A stretch of 8,536 nucleotides of DNA from Phycisphaerales bacterium UBA7708 (GCA_002482415.1 DLFY01000308.1:19084-27619), one strand, 5' to 3'. Shown: positions 1 to 7,121, counted from the stretch's first letter. Program-made: numbers and translations. Notes: generated from the sequence alone by a model not told the origin.

Positions 1-430
1 TCCCGGTCCCCTTGCCGCGCTGCCCGGCGGGAAGACACTCGGCCAGATACAGCGGAATGACCACCCCAATCAGGCCGCCGCTGATGCCCTGAAGCAGACG
101 CCCCGATAACAGCACGCCATAGCCCTGCGACAGGCAAATCGTCGGCACACTGATCACAAACAGCAATCCCGACAGGAACATAATCCATTTGCGGCCAAAG
201 ACATCGGAGAGCATGCCTGCAAACAGAGAGGATAAAACGCTGCCCAGCAGTACGGCAGCCACGATGAAGGATAACTGCTGTGCGTCCAGCCCGGACGTGG
301 CCTCCAGGTACGGCAATGCTCCCGCAATAATGCCAACATCTATACCATAAAGCAATCCCCCCAATCCTGCGATGGTCAGCAGCAGAACACGATAACGCCC
401 CAGCCCGGAAACCGCTTCAGTCGAACTCAT
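1..430 (-). CDS. MFS sugar porter, N-terminal part (cut by window edge)
   Basis: This is an inner-membrane sugar transporter of the major facilitator superfamily, sugar porter branch; 143 codons are visible and the rest lies before position 1. The start ATG at 430 has an AGGAG ribosome site 6 nt upstream. About four membrane segments are seen, near residues 13-40, 50-72, 82-100 and 105-129. The family signatures are clear: GGLLYGIDVGIIAGALPYL at 24-42, the loop 2-3 motif GMLSDVFGRK at 72-81, GRLLQGISGG at 110-119 and PLYLAE at 126-131 followed by an RG pair. Asp31 and Arg111 align by eye with the Asp27/Arg133 pair of E. coli XylE, which is known to couple proton and xylose transport, so proton symport is inferred. 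The substrate cannot be told from this fragment. It is divergent from the sugar dehydrogenase gene at 657. Confidence 0.9.
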   Translation of the reverse strand, partial: MSSTEAVSGLGRYRVLLLTIAGLGGLLYGIDVGIIAGALPYLEATSGLDAQQLSFIVAAVLLGSVLSSLFAGMLSDVFGRKWIMFLSGLLFVISVPTICLSQGYGVLLSGRLLQGISGGLIGVVIPLYLAECLPAGQRGKGTG

Positions 431-480
431 AAGTACTCCTGTTTTCACTGTGTTCCAGATGATGTTCTTACACTTCCCTC

Positions 481-509
481 TTTTTACAGGCCCGGACATC
501 ATAAGTCAA
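481..509 (-). promoter_or_regulatory. Candidate promoter for the MFS transporter gene
   Basis: Read on the minus strand, TTGACT (positions 509-504) is a five-of-six match to the -35 consensus. It is separated by 17 bp from TAAAAA (486-481), a weaker four-of-six -10. The predicted transcript would start near 474 and give a leader of about 45 nt with the AGGAG site before the ATG at 430. The call rests on sequence match only. Confidence 0.4.
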
Positions 510-617
510 GGCTAACCTCTTGAATCGGCTTTGATTATACTTCGATTCCCAGCCTATCCTTTTGCAGCCAAAACCGCATACTGCCCTTTTTTTGTTTTAT
601 CCATATCGATTTTAAGA

Positions 618-623
618 TATAGT
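618..623 (+). promoter_or_regulatory. Candidate -10 box for the sugar dehydrogenase/cytochrome unit
   Basis: TATAGT lies in an AT-rich stretch (about 583-640) 33 nt before the ATG at 657. It is the same hexamer as the better supported dapL -10. No convincing -35 sits 17 bp upstream (TTTTAT). An alternative pair, TTGATT at 531-536 and TATCCT at 555-560 with an 18-bp spacer, is also possible. Which one is used cannot be decided by reading. Confidence 0.3.
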
Positions 624-656
624 ATTTTTTAAGATTTTCAGGACGAAAGGATTCTT

Positions 657-1844
657 ATGCGAAATACGACAACCATTATAACGTATTTATGTATAGTAAT
701 TGTCGCCTTCAATTCTCTCGCCCTTGGTGCTCCACCCTCCCCGGCCGATTCAGGAATCACCGTTCGGCCCGGCTTTTCACTGACTGTTGCCATCGACAAC
801 CTCGAACGCCCGCGATTCATGGAAGTCGCCCCGGACGGCACACTGTTTGTCTCCTTTCCGCACCTGGGGCAAATCAAATCCTGCAAAGACCTTGACCGGG
901 ACGGCTCCTACGAAAGCCTCGAAACCTTCGTCGATAAGCATCCCACCGTACACGGCCTGTACTGGTACGACGGCTGGCTGTGGTTTACCGAATCCGGGGC
1001 CATTTTCCGTGCCAAAGATGACAACAACGACGGCAGGGCCGATACCGAAGAAGCCATCGTTCCGGCCGGTCAATTGCCCAAAGGCGGCGGGCACTGGTGG
1101 CGTTCCCTCCTCATCCATAATCAGCGGCTCTACACCAGTATCGGCGACAGCGGCAATATCAATGATGAAACCGCCACCGAACGCCAGAAGATATGGTCGT
1201 TCAAGCTGGACGGCTCCGACAAGCAGCTCTTTTGCACCGGCATCCGCAATACCGAAAAATTAGTCGCCCGCCCCGGCACGGATGAAATCTGGGGCATGGA
1301 CCACGGCAGTGACCGCTACGGCAAGTTTCTGGAGGATAAAGACAAATCCGCAGGCCAGCCGATTACCGACCTGAACCCGCCGTGTGAGATGAATCATTAT
1401 ATTCAGAATGGCTTTTACGGGCACCCTTTCGTCGTGGGCAATCGCCTGGTCCGATATGAATTCATGGACAGGCCCGATATCGTCAAACTGGCCGCTAAAA
1501 CCATCCCCCCCGCCTGGTCCACAGGCGGCCACTGGGCACCCAATGCGATGGAATTCTATACCGGTTCCCAATTCCCCAAAGAGTATCTGGGCGATGCCTT
1601 GGTCGCCTATCACGGCTCATGGAACAGCAGCCTCAAGGTCGGCTACTGTGTAACCCGTGTCTTGTTTGACAACGGCAAGCCCTATGGCGAACTGAAGATT
1701 GTGGACTTTCTTGCCAGGGACGGCAATGTCCTGGGCCGGCCGGTCGATGTGGTTAATATCCCCGACGGCTCGATCCTTATCAGTGATGACCACGGCGGCA
1801 AGATTTACAGACTGTCTTATCAACCTCACAACGGTACAAAATGA
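657..1844 (+). CDS. Exported PQQ-type sugar (sorbosone/glucose) dehydrogenase-like beta-propeller protein
   Basis: The 395-aa protein resembles the soluble glucose/L-sorbosone dehydrogenase family, six-bladed beta-propellers that oxidise sugars with PQQ and pass electrons to a cytochrome. A signal peptide covers residues 1-25 (hydrophobic 8-22, likely cut after LALGA). Family-like stretches are GGHWWRSLLIHN (144-155, with a candidate active-site His146), SIGDSGN (161-167), WGMDHGSDRYG (212-222), HGSWNSSLKVGY (319-330), GRPVDV (360-365) and SDDHGGKIYRLSY (376-388). Two acidic DxDxDG-type loops, at 78-89 and 121-132, look like calcium sites. The start is supported by AAAGGA 5 nt upstream. The next gene encodes a cytochrome c and overlaps by 4 nt, which fits electron transfer. 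Family membership is fairly sure. Actual PQQ binding and the substrate are inferred, as many planctomycete homologues are untested. Confidence 0.85.
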   Translation: MRNTTTIITYLCIVIVAFNSLALGAPPSPADSGITVRPGFSLTVAIDNLERPRFMEVAPDGTLFVSFPHLGQIKSCKDLDRDGSYESLETFVDKHPTVHGLYWYDGWLWFTESGAIFRAKDDNNDGRADTEEAIVPAGQLPKGGGHWWRSLLIHNQRLYTSIGDSGNINDETATERQKIWSFKLDGSDKQLFCTGIRNTEKLVARPGTDEIWGMDHGSDRYGKFLEDKDKSAGQPITDLNPPCEMNHYIQNGFYGHPFVVGNRLVRYEFMDRPDIVKLAAKTIPPAWSTGGHWAPNAMEFYTGSQFPKEYLGDALVAYHGSWNSSLKVGYCVTRVLFDNGKPYGELKIVDFLARDGNVLGRPVDVVNIPDGSILISDDHGGKIYRLSYQPHNGTK

Positions 1845-2425
1845 TGAAAACGCACTTTTATTTCTTATTGCTGTGGATTGCGGCACTGTTCACACTATCG
1901 GGCTGTGAACCCAAAACAACCCCTGCTGCCGCTCCTGCCACCCTGTCTGCACCGACAATTCCTGTCCAGCAGATTACACTCGGCCCGGTCAGCACCTTTG
2001 AACAGGCCTGCGCCCGATGCCATGGCCCGCAGGGCAGTTTTTACGGCGAAGCCTTCGCCAACTTATCCGACACCCAATTGCATGAGTTCATCAAAGAAAT
2101 GATGGAAGGTCCGGCCGGGCTGCACCCCACCGAAGAAGACATTGCAGCCATGACCGCCTATCATCAGGCATTGGCTGCAAAAAAGCCTTATCTTGTTGTC
2201 ATGGATTATGTTGAAGAAAATGGATACCGTCTCAGTGGGCAGGCCTCACTGCAAAGCAATCTAATCATTCAGACGGCAGGCGGCCCGGTGCAGGCAGCAC
2301 CGGATTCCAATGGGAATTGGTCCGCTCAACTGCAAAGCCCGCCCCAAAGTATTCTCGTTCAAAAAGACAATACACAGACCCTCGTGGATTTCAGGAAACC
2401 GCAGAAGACAATTATTTCTTTTTAG
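1841..2425 (+). CDS. Lipoprotein cytochrome c (single CxxCH) with C-terminal beta domain
   Basis: The 194-aa protein starts with a lipoprotein signal: hydrophobic 5-19, then the lipobox LSGC with Cys22 as lipidation site. A Pro/Ala-rich linker (24-50) leads to one haem-binding motif, CARCH at 57-61, in a small class I-like cytochrome domain to about residue 113. The usual GxxMP sixth-ligand motif is not obvious; Met87, Met88 or Met104 are candidates. Residues about 116-185 contain alternating hydrophobic stretches and a DSNGNWSA turn, resembling Ig-like add-on domains, but I cannot name the family. The ATG at 1841 overlaps the dehydrogenase stop (ATGA). No good ribosome site is seen, so coupled translation is likely; ATG 1844 is an alternative start. 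The likely role is a membrane-anchored electron acceptor for the upstream dehydrogenase (inferred). The 3' end overlaps lgt on the other strand by 14 bp. Confidence 0.82.
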   Translation: MMKTHFYFLLLWIAALFTLSGCEPKTTPAAAPATLSAPTIPVQQITLGPVSTFEQACARCHGPQGSFYGEAFANLSDTQLHEFIKEMMEGPAGLHPTEEDIAAMTAYHQALAAKKPYLVVMDYVEENGYRLSGQASLQSNLIIQTAGGPVQAAPDSNGNWSAQLQSPPQSILVQKDNTQTLVDFRKPQKTIISF

Positions 2426-3410
2426 GGCTTGTATCGACCCGCGGGGCTTTCAGCAGGACAAACATCGTAATGCCCACGCCAAGCAGAATCAGATAAATGC
2501 TGATATTTTGCGAGACCGTGCCGCCTTTATAAAGTGTCCACCAGGCATATTCGAAGGGATTATCATCCCGCAGATTCTCAATCCACAGCCGCAGAATGCC
2601 GTAAATCCACATCACCGTCGCCATCGTCAGACCGGGCCGACGTACCCCCCCAAACCTCCAGAACAGAAACATGGCACCCGCCAGCGTAAATGCATACCCG
2701 CTTTCAATCAGTTGTGTCGGATACACCTTCAGACAGCGGTATGGCCCCGCCGCCAGTTCTTTCTGGGAATCGGTCAGCATTTTATACGGCTTCAATGCGG
2801 CCTCGTATTTCTCATCAGGTCTGGCGGGAATCCATGATTGTTTATCCGGACTCAGCCAGCCGAAGAAATCATCATCGATTTTCAGCAGCGGTTCCGTGCG
2901 GTTGCGTGCCGGATCAGGACGCACCTGGCTGTTATAGGCCAGCGAATCATAAGGAAAGCGAATCCCGATGGGACTGTCGGTCACTTTGCCATAGCAGCAT
3001 CCGTTCAGCAGGCAGCCAATCCGGCCAAACCCCGACCCGATCATCAGGCCGACAGCCAGAATGTCCAGACACATCCTCAGCGGCATTTTCATCTTCCACA
3101 GATAAATCAGCAAAACCGTCCCGGCAAAAATCACGCCCCCGAGAAATTCAAATCCCGACCCGGAAAAAATCGAAGCAAGATTGCCCCTGAACTGGTCGTA
3201 ATGATGAACAACATAAAACAGCTTGGAACCCACCAGCCCGGAAATCAGGGCATACAATCCCGCATTGCCGATGACCTCGCCATCCAGCCCCGCCCGACGT
3301 GCCATCCGGCGCATGACCCACAGCGCGGTCAAAAAACCAATGACCATCATCGTACCGTAACTCTGGATGGTCAGATGGATAAAGGGAATTTCAAACAGCT
3401 TGGGATGCAT
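2412..3410 (-). CDS. lgt: Prolipoprotein diacylglyceryl transferase
   Basis: Lgt moves a diacylglyceryl group from phosphatidylglycerol to the lipobox cysteine of prolipoproteins in the inner membrane. The 332-aa protein has several membrane segments, near 16-33, 50-66, 90-105, 112-128, 235-251, 261-275 and 301-320. The signature is GRIGCLLNGCCYG (129-141), the variant common outside proteobacteria, holding Arg130, which corresponds to essential Arg143 of E. coli. PTQLIES (231-237) and the C-terminal LRLWIENLRDDN (273-284) are also typical. Two oddities: about 85 residues (145-229) are inserted between the signature and PTQ, making it longer than the usual 260-300 aa; and the position of E. 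coli His103 is Leu90 in FEFLGG. It starts 9 nt after the panD stop with no clear ribosome site, so translation is probably coupled. The highly basic tail ends in PKKK. Confidence 0.93.
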   Translation of the reverse strand: MHPKLFEIPFIHLTIQSYGTMMVIGFLTALWVMRRMARRAGLDGEVIGNAGLYALISGLVGSKLFYVVHHYDQFRGNLASIFSGSGFEFLGGVIFAGTVLLIYLWKMKMPLRMCLDILAVGLMIGSGFGRIGCLLNGCCYGKVTDSPIGIRFPYDSLAYNSQVRPDPARNRTEPLLKIDDDFFGWLSPDKQSWIPARPDEKYEAALKPYKMLTDSQKELAAGPYRCLKVYPTQLIESGYAFTLAGAMFLFWRFGGVRRPGLTMATVMWIYGILRLWIENLRDDNPFEYAWWTLYKGGTVSQNISIYLILLGVGITMFVLLKAPRVDTSPKKK

Positions 3411-3419
3411 CGGGGCAGT

Positions 3420-3776
3420 TTACTTCAGCAGTTTAAAGTGATTATTTTCGTCGCACGCCAGGACACAGGGCTTGTGGGCCTTGAGTTCCTCCGGCGTCAT
3501 ATAGGCGAAATTCATGATAATCACGATATCGCCGGGGTCAAACAGCTTGGCCGCCGCTCCCAGTACCGTAATTTCCCGGCTGCCCGCCGGCGCGGGAACC
3601 ACATACGTCTCGACCCGCTGGCCGTTGGTCACGTTGGCAACCAGCACTTCCTCATAGACGGCAATATTGGCCGCCTTGAGCATATCCGAGTCAATCGCTA
3701 TGGAACCGGGGTAGTCAACCTTGGTCGCCGTGACCCGGCCGCGATGAATCTTGCCTTTAAGAGCCTTTAAAAACAT
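3420..3776 (-). CDS. panD: Aspartate 1-decarboxylase proenzyme
   Basis: PanD makes beta-alanine from L-aspartate for pantothenate synthesis, in the cytoplasm, after self-cleavage between Gly24 and Ser25 to create a pyruvoyl group. At 118 aa it aligns without gaps to E. coli PanD over the first ~100 residues. Visible matches are GKIHR at 8-12 (Lys9, His11), YPGSIAID at 22-29 with the Gly24-Ser25 cleavage site, NVTNG at 48-52, Arg54, Thr57-Tyr58, GSR at 65-67, GAAA at 73-76 and GDIVII at 82-87. One difference stands out: E. coli Asn72, before GAAA, is Leu here. The start ATG is preceded by TTAAGGATATT, with AAGGA 9 nt upstream. It lies 50 nt after panC and 9 nt before lgt, in one likely operon. 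Confidence 0.95.
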   Translation of the reverse strand: MFLKALKGKIHRGRVTATKVDYPGSIAIDSDMLKAANIAVYEEVLVANVTNGQRVETYVVPAPAGSREITVLGAAAKLFDPGDIVIIMNFAYMTPEELKAHKPCVLACDENNHFKLLK

Positions 3777-3826
3777 CGGCTAATATCCTTAATTCAAGTC
3801 TTATTTATCTAAAATCGTTGGGCATA

Positions 3827-4690
3827 TTATAACTGAAACCGAATAGGGTTCAAGAAGATTAACATATTATCAATCAGCCGGGCCGGGCCGACGCGACAGG
3901 CGACAGCAACCAGGGCATCCCGGTCAATCACCTGCAGCGATTTCAGGCTTTTGGCATCGACAATCGAAATATAATCCGGCGTCCCCCCTGCCGCGGTCAA
4001 AACCTTATCCATCTGCCCCGCTAACTCAGAAACAGAGACAACACCCTTTTCGACCTGCTGTTTACACAGGCACAGGGCCTGATACAGGCACACCGCCCGC
4101 CTGCGGTCATCCGCCGAAAGATAGCGGTTGCGGCTGCTCATCGCAAGGCCGTCCGCCTCACGGATGATGGGACAAACCTTAATCTGCATCGGGAAATTCA
4201 GATCCGCCACCATCCGGCACAGCACCGCCGCCTGCTGGGCATCCTTCTGTCCGAAATAGGCAATATCCGGCAGCACAATATGAAACAGCTTCGTGCACAC
4301 CGTCGTCACCCCGCGAAAATGTCCCGGACGACTGGCCCCGCAAAGTCCTTCACTCAATTTTTCCACATCCACCCAGGACAGATTCTTCTCGGGATACATC
4401 TCCTCAACCGCCGGAGCAAAGATACAGTCGGCCCCCATCGCCGCACAAAGCGTTGTATCGTCCTCCAGCGTCCGGGGGTACTTGCTGAAATCCTCCATCG
4501 GCCCAAACTGGGTCGGATTCACAAAGATGCTGACGACCACATACCCGCATTCGGAGCGGGCCTTTTGAACCAGCGAACCATGCCCGGCGTGCAGCGCCCC
4601 CATCGTCGGCACAAATCCGATGGTTTTGCCGGCCTTGCGTGCGGCAGCCACCGCCGCCCGAACCTCATTTATTGTGTGGACCACGTGCAT
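3827..4690 (-). CDS. panC: Pantothenate synthetase (pantoate-beta-alanine ligase)
   Basis: PanC joins pantoate and beta-alanine using ATP through a pantoyl-adenylate, the last step to pantothenate; it acts in the cytoplasm. At 287 aa it has normal length. Motifs are PTMGALHAGHGSL (28-40, the HIGH-type nucleotide site), FVNPTQFGPMEDFSKYPR (56-73), GRP-like CGASRPGHFRGV (117-128), GQKDAQQ (147-153) and READGLAMSSRN (177-188), which has the KMSKS-like role. The ATG at 4690 lies inside the end of the folK-dNK gene, a 22-bp overlap in another frame. A GAGGA ribosome site 9 nt upstream supports the start. PanD, which makes its beta-alanine substrate, is encoded directly downstream; panB for pantoate is absent from the window. 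Confidence 0.96.
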   Translation of the reverse strand: MHVVHTINEVRAAVAAARKAGKTIGFVPTMGALHAGHGSLVQKARSECGYVVVSIFVNPTQFGPMEDFSKYPRTLEDDTTLCAAMGADCIFAPAVEEMYPEKNLSWVDVEKLSEGLCGASRPGHFRGVTTVCTKLFHIVLPDIAYFGQKDAQQAAVLCRMVADLNFPMQIKVCPIIREADGLAMSSRNRYLSADDRRRAVCLYQALCLCKQQVEKGVVSVSELAGQMDKVLTAAGGTPDYISIVDAKSLKSLQVIDRDALVAVACRVGPARLIDNMLIFLNPIRFQL

Positions 4691-5784
4691 CTGTCTTTTT
4701 CCTCATGTGTAACATACCAGCTTATCTCGCGGGCCAGTGTCTCGACTTGCTCGGGCAGTCGGCATTCTTCGGCACGAACACGAATCACCGGACAGGCCGT
4801 CCACCGCTCGAACAATTCATTATACCATCGCTCCAGGTTAGCCAGAAACTCCGGCTGAATGCCCTGCTCAAACGGCCGGTGCCGCTGATGAATCCGCTGC
4901 AGACAATGTTCAACCGTATCTTCCAGATAAATCACCGCCGTCGGGACCACCGCCTTTTTATGCTGCTCCGGATAAATCATCTCATACTCGGCCAGCATCT
5001 CCGGCGCCAGCCAGCTTCGGGCGTAAATCAAGGCCTTCTCAAACACATAATCATTGACATAAATCCGCCCGCCATTGAGCGACTCAGGCGAAAGCTGGCG
5101 GACACTGCTGCCCAGAAAATACAATTCCGAATCCAGCGCCAGTTCCGTATGGCCCGCATAGACCTCCGCCAGATAAGGATTCTTATCAAATTCCTCATAA
5201 ATCGCCTGCCCCGCCAAGGCATTGGCCAGCCCGCGCGTCAGTGTCGTCTTGCCCACGCCAATCAGTCCCGCAATGGAAATCAATCGCGGCATATCCGGCC
5301 TGACAAAATAATTCTGCCCGTTGAGCCGACCCGCAAGCGTCTGCATATCCCGCCTCAAAACCGGATGCACCCGCTCCGGGCAAAGCTCCGCCAGCCCCGC
5401 CAGCACAAAACTGCGAAGGTGAAGCTGCCGATGCGGCACCGTCAGCGATGGCTCACAAACAACCCGCTCCCCATACAGCAGCAAATCCAGATCGACCGTC
5501 CGAGGCCCCCATTTTTCCACTCGTACCCGGCCAAGCCGCAGTTCAATGTCCTGCATGGCCTTAAGCAACCCCTCGGGCGTCAAAGAAGTCTCAATCTCCG
5601 CCACCGTATTCAGATATTTCGTACCGCCCGCATCCCCTAAAGCCTGAGTCTCGATAACCCGACTCTGCCGACACAGCCGACAGCCCGGCACCCCAGCGAG
5701 CATCTCCGCCGCCGACTGAATAAACAAGCGACGATCCCCTTCGTTGGAACCCAGCCCGATGTATGCGATTGTTGAATTCATCAT
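4669..5784 (-). CDS. folK: FolK (HPPK)-deoxynucleoside kinase fusion protein
   Basis: This 371-aa protein has two enzyme domains. Residues 1 to about 160 are HPPK, which pyrophosphorylates 6-hydroxymethyl-dihydropterin in folate synthesis: GLGSNEGD (10-17), WGPRTVDLDLLLYG (92-105, with metal-binding Asp98 and Asp100) and LTVPHRQLHLRSFVL (114-128). Residues about 167-360 are a deoxynucleoside kinase of the dCK/dGK family: P-loop GLIGVGKTT (173-181), candidate catalytic EE at 197-198 before NPYL, YVNDYVFEKAL (242-252) at the DRS-motif position, an Arg-rich lid (297-303), and FLANLERWYNELF (313-325). Deoxyadenosine or deoxyguanosine is a reasonable substrate guess, not shown by sequence. No ribosome site precedes the paired ATG (5784 or 5781); a palindrome ends 10 nt upstream. 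The panC start lies within its 3' end. Confidence 0.93.
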   Translation of the reverse strand: MMNSTIAYIGLGSNEGDRRLFIQSAAEMLAGVPGCRLCRQSRVIETQALGDAGGTKYLNTVAEIETSLTPEGLLKAMQDIELRLGRVRVEKWGPRTVDLDLLLYGERVVCEPSLTVPHRQLHLRSFVLAGLAELCPERVHPVLRRDMQTLAGRLNGQNYFVRPDMPRLISIAGLIGVGKTTLTRGLANALAGQAIYEEFDKNPYLAEVYAGHTELALDSELYFLGSSVRQLSPESLNGGRIYVNDYVFEKALIYARSWLAPEMLAEYEMIYPEQHKKAVVPTAVIYLEDTVEHCLQRIHQRHRPFEQGIQPEFLANLERWYNELFERWTACPVIRVRAEECRLPEQVETLAREISWYVTHEEKDRCTWSTQ

Positions 5785-5894
5785 GTTTTTCAGGAACCAC
5801 AGATTACACCGATTTCACAGAACACTTTTTATATGAATAAATCCGTGTAATCTGCGAAATCTGTGGTTTTCTTTTTTTGCATCCGGTGTCTGTC
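5785..5894. repeat. Intergenic palindrome of 9-nt CACAGATT-type units
   Basis: The arms 5795-5821 and 5842-5868 are inverted copies pairing at roughly 22 of 27 positions, around an AT-rich loop of about 20 nt (5822-5841). Each arm is three 9-nt units of the type CACAGATTA / CACCGATTT / CACAGAACA. Similar interspersed repeats are common in environmental bacterial genomes. On the plus strand the hairpin is followed by TTTTCTTTTTTT, which has terminator form, but no plus-strand gene precedes it. On the strand that is transcribed there is no T-run after the hairpin. It fills most of the gap between dapL and folK-dNK and may influence read-through. Confidence 0.8.
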
Positions 5895-7121
5895 TTAAAG
5901 ATTGGCGATTCGCTCCATCGCCTCTTTGACCTTCTCCGGCTGGTTAAAGGCACTCAGCCGCAGATAGCCTTCACCCGCGGAACCAAACCCGGCCCCCGGC
6001 GTGCCAACCACATTGGCCTTGTTCAGCAGCATGTCAAAGAATTCCCACGAGCCGACGCCCTGCGGAGTCCTGACCCAGACATACGGCGCATTCCGACCGC
6101 CAAACACGGTATAGCCCATCTTCGTCAGCGAATCCACCATCATCGCGGCATTGGACATATACAGGTCGATAATCTTGCGAACCTGCTGCTTGCCCTGCGG
6201 CGAATAAACAGCAGCCGTCCCGAATTGCGTCACATAGCTGACGCCGTTGAATTTCGTGCAGTGCCGCCGATTCCAGATAGGCGCCACGTCAACCGCCTTG
6301 CCGTCTTTGGTATAGGCCTTCAATTGCTTGGGCACAACGGTAAAGGCACAGCGAACGCCGGTGAAGCCGGCCGTCTTGGAATAGCTGCGGAATTCAATGG
6401 CCACCTCTTTGGCGCCTTCGATTTCATAAATCGTATGCGGAATCGACGCATCGCGAATGAACGCCTCGTATGCCGCATCAAACAGAATCAGGGCCTTGTT
6501 CTGCCGGGCGTAATCCACCCAGACCTTCAACTGCTCTTTGGTCGCCACGGCCCCGGTCGGATTATTCGGATAGCACAGATAGATAATATCTACTTTCTGC
6601 TTGGGCAAGGCCGGCACAAAGTTATTCTCGGCAGTACAGGGAAGATAGACAATCCCGGCATACCGCCCGCTGGCGTCACAGTCGCCCGTCCGCCCGGCCA
6701 TCACATTGGTATCTACATATACCGGATATACAGGGTCTGTTACCGCAATGACATTATCCAGACCGAAGATTTCCTGAATATTGCCGGTGTCGCACTTGGC
6801 ACCGTCGCTGACAAAGATTTCATCGGGGTCGATGTTCACCCCGCGGGAGGCATAATCATTGTCGGCGATGGTCTTCCGCAGGAAATCGTAGCCCTGCTCC
6901 GGCCCATAGCCATGAAATGTCTCGCGTTTGCCCATCTGGTCCACTGCTTCGTGCATCGCCTTGATGACCGCTTCCGGCAGCGGCTCGGTCACATCGCCGA
7001 TACCCAGGCGAATGATGCGGGCCGACGGGTTGGCCTTGGCAAAAGCGGCCACACGACGTCCGATTTCAGGGAATAAATATCCGGCCTTCAGTTTCAGAAA
7101 GTTCTCATTGACGGTAATCAT
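5895..7121 (-). CDS. dapL: LL-diaminopimelate aminotransferase
   Basis: DapL converts tetrahydrodipicolinate to LL-diaminopimelate in one PLP-dependent step with glutamate, feeding lysine and peptidoglycan synthesis; it is typical of Chlamydiae and relatives, plants, and some other bacteria. From ATG 7121 it is 408 aa, the family's usual length. The N-terminus [20 protein letters not shown] (5-24) is diagnostic. Others are [12 protein letters not shown] (38-49), GYGPEQGY (71-78), [13 protein letters not shown] (103-115), CYPNNPTG (183-190), Asp215 and Tyr218, and [10 protein letters not shown] (246-255) with PLP Lys249. An upstream in-frame TTG at 7127 is possible, but AAGGA would be only 3 nt from it; from ATG 7121 the spacing is 9 nt, as in panD. 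It has its own candidate promoter at 7246-7274. Confidence 0.96.
   Translation of the reverse strand: MITVNENFLKLKAGYLFPEIGRRVAAFAKANPSARIIRLGIGDVTEPLPEAVIKAMHEAVDQMGKRETFHGYGPEQGYDFLRKTIADNDYASRGVNIDPDEIFVSDGAKCDTGNIQEIFGLDNVIAVTDPVYPVYVDTNVMAGRTGDCDASGRYAGIVYLPCTAENNFVPALPKQKVDIIYLCYPNNPTGAVATKEQLKVWVDYARQNKALILFDAAYEAFIRDASIPHTIYEIEGAKEVAIEFRSYSKTAGFTGVRCAFTVVPKQLKAYTKDGKAVDVAPIWNRRHCTKFNGVSYVTQFGTAAVYSPQGKQQVRKIIDLYMSNAAMMVDSLTKMGYTVFGGRNAPYVWVRTPQGVGSWEFFDMLLNKANVVGTPGAGFGSAGEGYLRLSAFNQPEKVKEAMERIANL

Noticed and set aside
2838..3770. Plus-strand open frame spanning lgt and panD in antisense (310 codons)
   Set aside because: It crosses two clear genes and their junction and has no signs of a real protein.
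4639..5640. Plus-strand open frame opposite folK-dNK (333 codons)
   Set aside because: It is a shadow of codon bias in the fusion gene: very Arg/Gln/Pro-rich, with no family features.
5827..5834. TATAAA in the palindrome loop as a -10 for folK-dNK
   Set aside because: The AT-rich loop gives it by chance and no -35 lies at proper spacing (CGCAGA at 17 bp is a poor match).
5795..5878. Intrinsic terminator on the plus strand (hairpin followed by a T-run)
   Set aside because: No plus-strand gene lies upstream, and the arms are imperfect and AT-rich, so I annotate it as a repeat instead.
5877..7076. Long open frame on the plus strand opposite dapL (399 codons)
   Set aside because: It runs antisense to a strongly supported gene, is rich in His, Arg and Ile without recognisable motifs, and has no ribosome site.
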